DNA of 64,000 nucleotides from contig JALDNG010000022.1 of the NCBI GenBank assembly GCA_024349245.1, positions 700,001 to 764,000 of the forward strand, read 5' to 3'. A program made the position numbers and the translations under genes. This DNA comes from Neodontobutis hainanensis (lineage: Eukaryota; Chordata; Actinopteri; Gobiiformes; Odontobutidae). The notes beneath the pieces were generated by a model. It was not told where the DNA came from. It saw only the letters and a program-made list of their open reading frames with translations, and searched no databases. Below, one piece after another: positions 59,351 to 64,000 of this stretch. How positions within the stretch are numbered: the stretch's first letter is position 1; each line of letters starts with the position of its first letter.

Positions 59351-59732
59351 TAAGATATACATTATTAAAAACCTTCTCCAGTGTTGCCATGTTTGTTCTA
59401 GTTCGTCTTGTTGCAAATATCTCCAATCTATTTCTTTCAGACTTGACCAAACATGGTAGGAAGACTTGCTGCTCTTGGGAAGATATATTTACATTTCTGA
59501 TTTTTTTTTAAAGTTTTTATTCCAATTAACAAAATCATCATTTTTTTTTATGCCAGGTAATTGACTATAGAAACTCTAAAGTAAAGCAAACACTATGCTT
59601 TGAAACGTTACACTGTATTCATGCATGCATACATTTGAACAACTGTCATGAGAGTCTAACCAGTCCAGTCATTTATTCTTAGTTCATAATATTTACTTGA
59701 ACAGTAACTGGTTAGGCCTTCTTCATTTTTAT

Positions 59733-59952
59733 GTACTGTTTGGATGTACGGTCCAAAGACGATTATTGTCGAACGTGATCTCTGAAATGCAATCTCCTTG
59801 GTCTCTTTGCCTCGCTACACTTAGATTAATTGCAGGTGTTTGAAATCTATGCTAATCTCTCCATTCGATTCCTCTCTGGGAAGACCAATAATAGAAGGGA
59901 GTCTTCCCAAACACTTCCCGCTACCATTAAAATTCATGGTCACCTTGAAGAG
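59733..59952. promoter_or_regulatory. Duplicated non-coding segment, copy 2
   Basis: Partner of 57,694-57,926, about 2.03 kb away in the same orientation. The core reads CACTTAGATTAATTGCAGGT, then GTTTGAAATCTATGCTAATC and TCTCCATTCGATTCC. The octamer has become ATGCTAAT (59,849-59,856) and TAATTA has become TAATTG, so the two copies differ at exactly the predicted binding words while the rest of the core is nearly unchanged. Confidence 0.5.
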
Positions 59953-60239
59953 ACTGTCGGCACGCACTCACTTCTCCGTCTCAGAAACAAACACTCTCGT
60001 ACTTCACTTGCTTCAATCTCTCAGACGGAGATACGGAATAGGACCGCAATGAGAATTCTTCAGTCTGCGCCTCCAAATGGTCAACTTTCATCTGCTGGAA
60101 GCCGTACAGTGTATTGTTTTCAAAGTGTAGTGAACCCAAAAGAGATGGGGTAAAGCCATTTTGGTGTGTGTGCATACAGCGGGAATGTGTTCGATATAAG
60201 AGGAGCCCCGGATAAAGGAAAAAAGAGATTACTATTTCC

Positions 60240-60540
60240 CCCCCGTGTTGTGGTGGCGGAGCTGCCAGTGAGAGGCTGAGGGGAGCAGCCAATGTAATGG
60301 TTGTATTACTGCACTCGACGATGCATTATTAATGCAAACGTGATCAAGGCAGGTGGACAAGCCCAGGAGAGATAGCGCTGCTTAATGAACAGCCCCCGCA
60401 CTGTCGGCAGAACAAGGCCTGGCAGCTGTTAGTGTTGCACTGCGAGGTGTGAGCGCCGGTACCTTTGTGCTTAAGGTAGCCCCTATTTAATTAACAAATA
60501 ATCGGCAGACGCTCCTAACTGACTCTGCTTGTACAGCGGT
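60240..60540. promoter_or_regulatory. Probable conserved non-coding element
   Basis: Includes GATGCATTATTAATGCAAAC (60,319; a palindromic POU/homeodomain word), GCTGCTTAATGAACAGCCCC and CCCTATTTAATTAACAAATA. GC-richer than the AT-rich block that follows, and without a coding frame. Confidence 0.4.
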
Positions 60541-60684
60541 GCATGTGTCACGGTTGTGTCCAATGTGTTTCAAATGAAGACCAAAAACTGCTTTCCTCTT
60601 GTGTACTAAAGAGTCAACCTTATTTTATTTCACTGTTCTTTAATGCAGCCAACATCAGAAAAATACAATTGGATGAATTTGAGT

Positions 60685-60830
60685 CAATTACTTTTTACCG
60701 CAGCTAAAAAAAAAAAAAAAAAAAAATACAAAATAGATGCACACTGACCCATATGAATGTAAACATTGTATTCTATAGGTAAAGAGACATACAATGTGCA
60801 CTCAATGTAGTATAATAAATGACATACAAA
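60685..60830. repeat. Diverged tandem duplication, unit 1
   Basis: CAATTACTTTTTACCGCAGC TAA-type start, a 25-bp poly-A, then AGACATACAATGTGCACTCA and TAATAAATGACATAC. It pairs with 61,465-61,595 at an offset of about 780 bp. A third partial unit (AGTCATGCAATATGCACATA) is near 61,079. All units are very AT-rich, so some resemblance may be compositional. Confidence 0.45.
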
Positions 60831-61464
60831 AACAGGAAACAAAAACATCTTACTACCTGTCAATTATTCATTATTTGGAAAAAAAGTAATTGTATTTTAC
60901 TAAACATTAATCTATAAATTACAAATTTTTCAGCACATGAATTAGTCCGTACTTACCAAAAAAACTACAAATATGTGGATTCTGTGTCTTTAGTAGCTGT
61001 AGTAGTAAACCTTGATGAACATTTACCTCTATGTATTTTTATGTATTTATCTTGATGAATATTATATCATATATGTAAATAGTCATGCAATATGCACATA
61101 ATGCATAGACAAGTCTAAACCAAAATAAACTCACTGTTTTGTACATTATTGAACAATTCTGTTGGTTCTCAAAACTCTGCTGAATGAAAATGTATAAAAT
61201 AATATATCATACTTAATTAAATATACAACAGTCACGCATAACGAGTCACATGGACAAGGAAAATCAATTACATTTGAATGAAGTAACTATAGTAACAAAA
61301 TATGTGACAAATATATATAAAAATATCATATGGGCAAATAAAGATGCAGGTGTTATATGATGTGTCATGAGACTAGAAGAAAAAAGCATGTTGTCTATTA
61401 TAAAAAAAATAAAAAGACTGTTCCTGTGTATAATAAAAAATACAGCAATTTGATTTCTGGCTTA

Positions 61465-61595
61465 ATTACTTTTGGCACAACTAACAATGACTGCCAAATT
61501 AAATAAATAAATAAACAAATGTACATTACCTCATAAATGTATATAGTCATGCCAAAATGCACACAATGTAATAAAATGAGTCACACACACACAAA
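61465..61595. repeat. Diverged tandem duplication, unit 2
   Basis: TTAATTACTTTTGGCACAAC, then AGTCATGCCAAAATGCACAC and AATAAAATGAGTCACAC in the order of unit 1. Confidence 0.45.
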
Positions 61596-62002
61596 GATTA
61601 TATGCCAGTTCTATGTAGTAATAAAATAAATTAATTTACATTTTCTACTGCAAAGCTGTGTGTTCTCACAGTTGCCAAAATTTCCGAAATTTAAAAAAAG
61701 AAAAAGATTTGTAAATGTGTTATATAAAAACTAACTTGCCACTAATGCTGCTAACATACTCTGTGCCATATTGAATTTCCATAAGCAGCCTGTGTTGCAG
61801 CTTAATTGCATTATTATTATTATTATTTAGAAGCTGTTGAATTCACTCTGCGTTGAAATCACTGAATGTTGCTGATGTGTGCTCTGAGGACGGCTTTCAA
61901 AGAGGATCACATCAATTTGACTTTAAATTTTCATTAATTTTTTTTGGAGCGCTCACCGGGGTCTGTCAAACCACTGGCTCCCGCTGCTCAGGTTTTTGGT
62001 CA
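61596..62002. other. AT-rich spacer
   Basis: Short (ATT)n at 61,812-61,827. No gene supported. Confidence 0.5.
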
Positions 62003-62021
62003 CACACTGCCCCCTAGTGCG
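62003..62021 (-). promoter_or_regulatory. CTCF-like motif, minus orientation
   Basis: The minus strand reads CGCACTAGGGGGCAGTGTG, a close fit to the CTCF core. It faces the plus-strand site at 47,404. Confidence 0.5.
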
Positions 62022-63346
62022 TGTTTTGAGAATAGCGGCTGTAAATCACTGCTTTTCTATGCTTTGGTTTGAACCTGTGGGACAAATTGCTAAACAGATA
62101 GATCTCAATAAGTGCATAATTATCCAAAATGCCTTCTTTAATAGCTTTTAAGAAAACATTTGCAGAATATTATTGGATTTACTCGAGTGGCTGCTTTATT
62201 TAGGATCAAAACTAGAAACCCTTTCATTCCTTGATAGTAAAAAAAAAACATACTGCCCTCTGACTAAGCCTTAGAATGTTATACCTAGATGTAAGTTATC
62301 TTCATGTTTCCCTTTATGCAACTGTTGATTTATGCCTATGTCTAGACGCTGCACACAGCATTGTTTGTCATGTGCTGCTCTCTTCTCAAACCCCTCAGGT
62401 GATCACGGCTTGGCGCAGGTGAAACCTCCTCAACAACCCCCACAACGCTGCCTGGGACCCCATGCTGTTCTGCAGGGTGCCACATCACACGCGCCCTGAA
62501 GAAGAGACACTTCACCGGCTCGGCACTGATGAGGTACGACGGAGGATTAGGGACACTCTTGAAATGGAAAAAAAAATGTACAGTACACAGATAGATGTAA
62601 GTCATAATCATAAAAGATTTGTGTTGGAGTATTTTGAGACTAAAGCAGGGTTAATTATATATTATAAAATTTCAGGGTAGTTTTAAGACCTATTTGGAAA
62701 CATTTGTTTATTAATATGAATCCCCATTAGTGTAAGATTTGGCAATATGCTTGTCTTTCTCAGATTACAACAAAAAAGTAAACCTCGTCTCATCACTCAT
62801 CTTCCATAATTAAATGAGATATCACACCAATATGATTAGACATAATTATTTACAATACAAACATTTTAAGTTGCAACTTTACTTTAGTCATAGCATAGGA
62901 AGCACAGATATTGTTGAACTTGTAAAAGTTTATATTATGTGTTATATTAATTATTAGAGGTTTTACTGAGGCACAATAATGTCTAGGGTGTGATGCAATT
63001 CTGAACAAATACATTATTCACCGATATGACAGTTGTGCCTCACTGACAATGAACTGACTCATCAATTAGTCCAGTCAGTAAACATTTCTTTTATCTACCT
63101 TTTCATAATTATGTACAAACACATTACTCTCTACAGTATGTCCTGTCCTGACCAACCTGCACCGTTTGCTCTGTTTAGTGCTTTATGTCTCTCAAACAGT
63201 CTCTCAAAACAGTATCACCATATCTTATAATATTATCACTCAAGTCTCCTAATATTATTGCTTCATTTCTCAAATATTCTATCTTAAACTGTGTAACCTT
63301 GTAACATTGTTGTGAAAACACTGCAATCTTAACTTACAAAATATTG
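62022..63346. other. Non-coding with a small GC-rich island
   Basis: 62,395-62,540 is GC-rich and has an acceptor-like CTGTTCTGCAG (ending 62,475) and a donor-like GAG/GTACGA (62,534), which would bound a 58-bp exon. The peptide is not recognisable and the signals are weak, so no gene is called. The rest is AT-rich. Confidence 0.4.
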
Positions 63347-63455
63347 GACCATAGGATTTCAAGATAAGGTTATGTCCAGGTTATGACCATAGGATTTCAA
63401 GATAAGGTTATGTCCAGGTTATGACCATAGGATTTCAAGATAAGGTTATGTCCAG
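63347..63455. repeat. 38-bp minisatellite, 2.9 copies
   Basis: Units start at 63,347, 63,385 and 63,423 (GACCATAGGATTTCAAGATA, then AGGTTATGTCCAGGTTAT) and are identical until the third breaks off after GTCCAG. Exact identity indicates a recent duplication. Confidence 0.95.
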
Positions 63456-64000
63456 TCATGTCCAAATGCGACAGGATTGGATGCTAAAAAAACCTTAACC
63501 GATATTAGAGTGTCTTACGAGTGAAGTAATTATGAATGAATACACCAGCCACTGTCATGTCTGTCCACTGATCAATCTGTCCAATAATGATCATTACTTT
63601 GACTCTCTCTTCTTACATTCTGACCATTACCTTCATTATTCCCGTTACTAATGTTTTGTCTTGTAAGTTAGCTATTAATAGTGGTTTATTTGAAATAAAA
63701 CTACACATTTTCATTTTGAAATAGTAAGACGATACCTCACGCTAAAACTTTTCTCTGTTTCCAAAAATTGTGATATTATTCTTCTAAAAACGTATGATAT
63801 TGTTAAAACTGCTTTTTAATCTCGAAATATAGGGTAACAATATTTCATGAAAAGGCTGTGTCCAGCCAGGTCAGGATAGCTATAACTGAACTACCTTTGT
63901 ATACTATTGCTAATAATAATATACAAAGTTCATAAGAGCAAAAAAAAACTGTCATCAGTCACATACATTTTTTATTCTCTTTGTGTATTGCTTTCATGCT
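63456..64000. other. AT-rich non-coding end of window
   Basis: Nothing recognised. Confidence 0.5.

Noticed and set aside
57816..60052. Similar peptides MKSM-ISPF... encoded in both duplicated segments
   Set aside because: The few core differences change amino acids and the rest of the frames diverge, so similarity is inherited from DNA, not evidence of a protein.
63347..63455. CRISPR-like array
   Set aside because: The repeats are contiguous with no spacers and the genome is clearly eukaryotic; it is a minisatellite.

Overview
This 64 kb window reads as teleost fish (probably percomorph) nuclear DNA. It is AT-rich, has no bacterial-style gene packing, and is dense in relics typical of fish: L2-like, RTE/Rex3-like and Penelope-like retroelement pieces, tRNA-derived SINEs, a Ty3/gypsy chromovirus, Tc1/mariner, Harbinger-like and hAT-like DNA elements, and long GATA and CA microsatellites. 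I cannot name any host protein-coding gene here. Nearly all long open frames are chance frames, microsatellite translations or transposon debris. The only host exon-like object I would defend, weakly, is at 28,895-29,059: a pyrimidine-rich acceptor, in-frame stops, then an ATG and 31 codons ending on a donor. A CpG-rich stretch with a GC box and an inverted CCAAT box at 32,940-33,345 could be a promoter.

Layout. 1-14 kb: mostly non-coding, with a Tc1-like relic (2.2-2.7 kb), a Harbinger-like end (4.1 kb) and a 5'-truncated L2-like LINE (8.16-9.46 kb). 14-25 kb: a repeat-rich zone with a minus-strand Penelope-like fragment (14.4-14.85 kb), a minus-strand RTE/Rex3-like reverse transcriptase fossil (15.9-16.7 kb), two SINE copies that share head and core but not tail (20.9 and 24.7 kb), a (GATA)n tract and a diverged local duplication (22.4-23.0 kb). 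25-41 kb: mainly unique sequence with the candidate exon, the CpG-rich block, small transposon pieces and two probable conserved non-coding blocks (38.1-38.6 and 40.2-40.6 kb). 41.67-44.82 kb: an internally deleted Ty3/gypsy chromovirus with a 5-bp target-site duplication. 44.8-64 kb: mostly unique sequence rich in homeodomain-type and octamer-type motifs, with a hAT-type MITE, a tRNA-Gly/LINE chimera, and a pair of similar non-coding segments at 57.7 and 59.7 kb.

How it fits together. The picture is a gene-poor regulatory landscape, either intergenic or a very long intron, of the kind that surrounds developmental regulators, peppered with transposon insertions. Octamer (ATGCAAAT) and TAATTA-type motifs recur in the blocks I judge likely to be conserved. 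CTCF-like motifs at 10.6, 38.2 and 47.4 kb (plus) and 62.0 kb (minus) would place the 50-60 kb blocks between a convergent pair. This regulatory reading is inference from base composition and motifs, not from an alignment. The strongest direct observations are the chromovirus with its target-site duplication, the paired segments at 57.7/59.7 kb, and the modular SINE and chimera structures.
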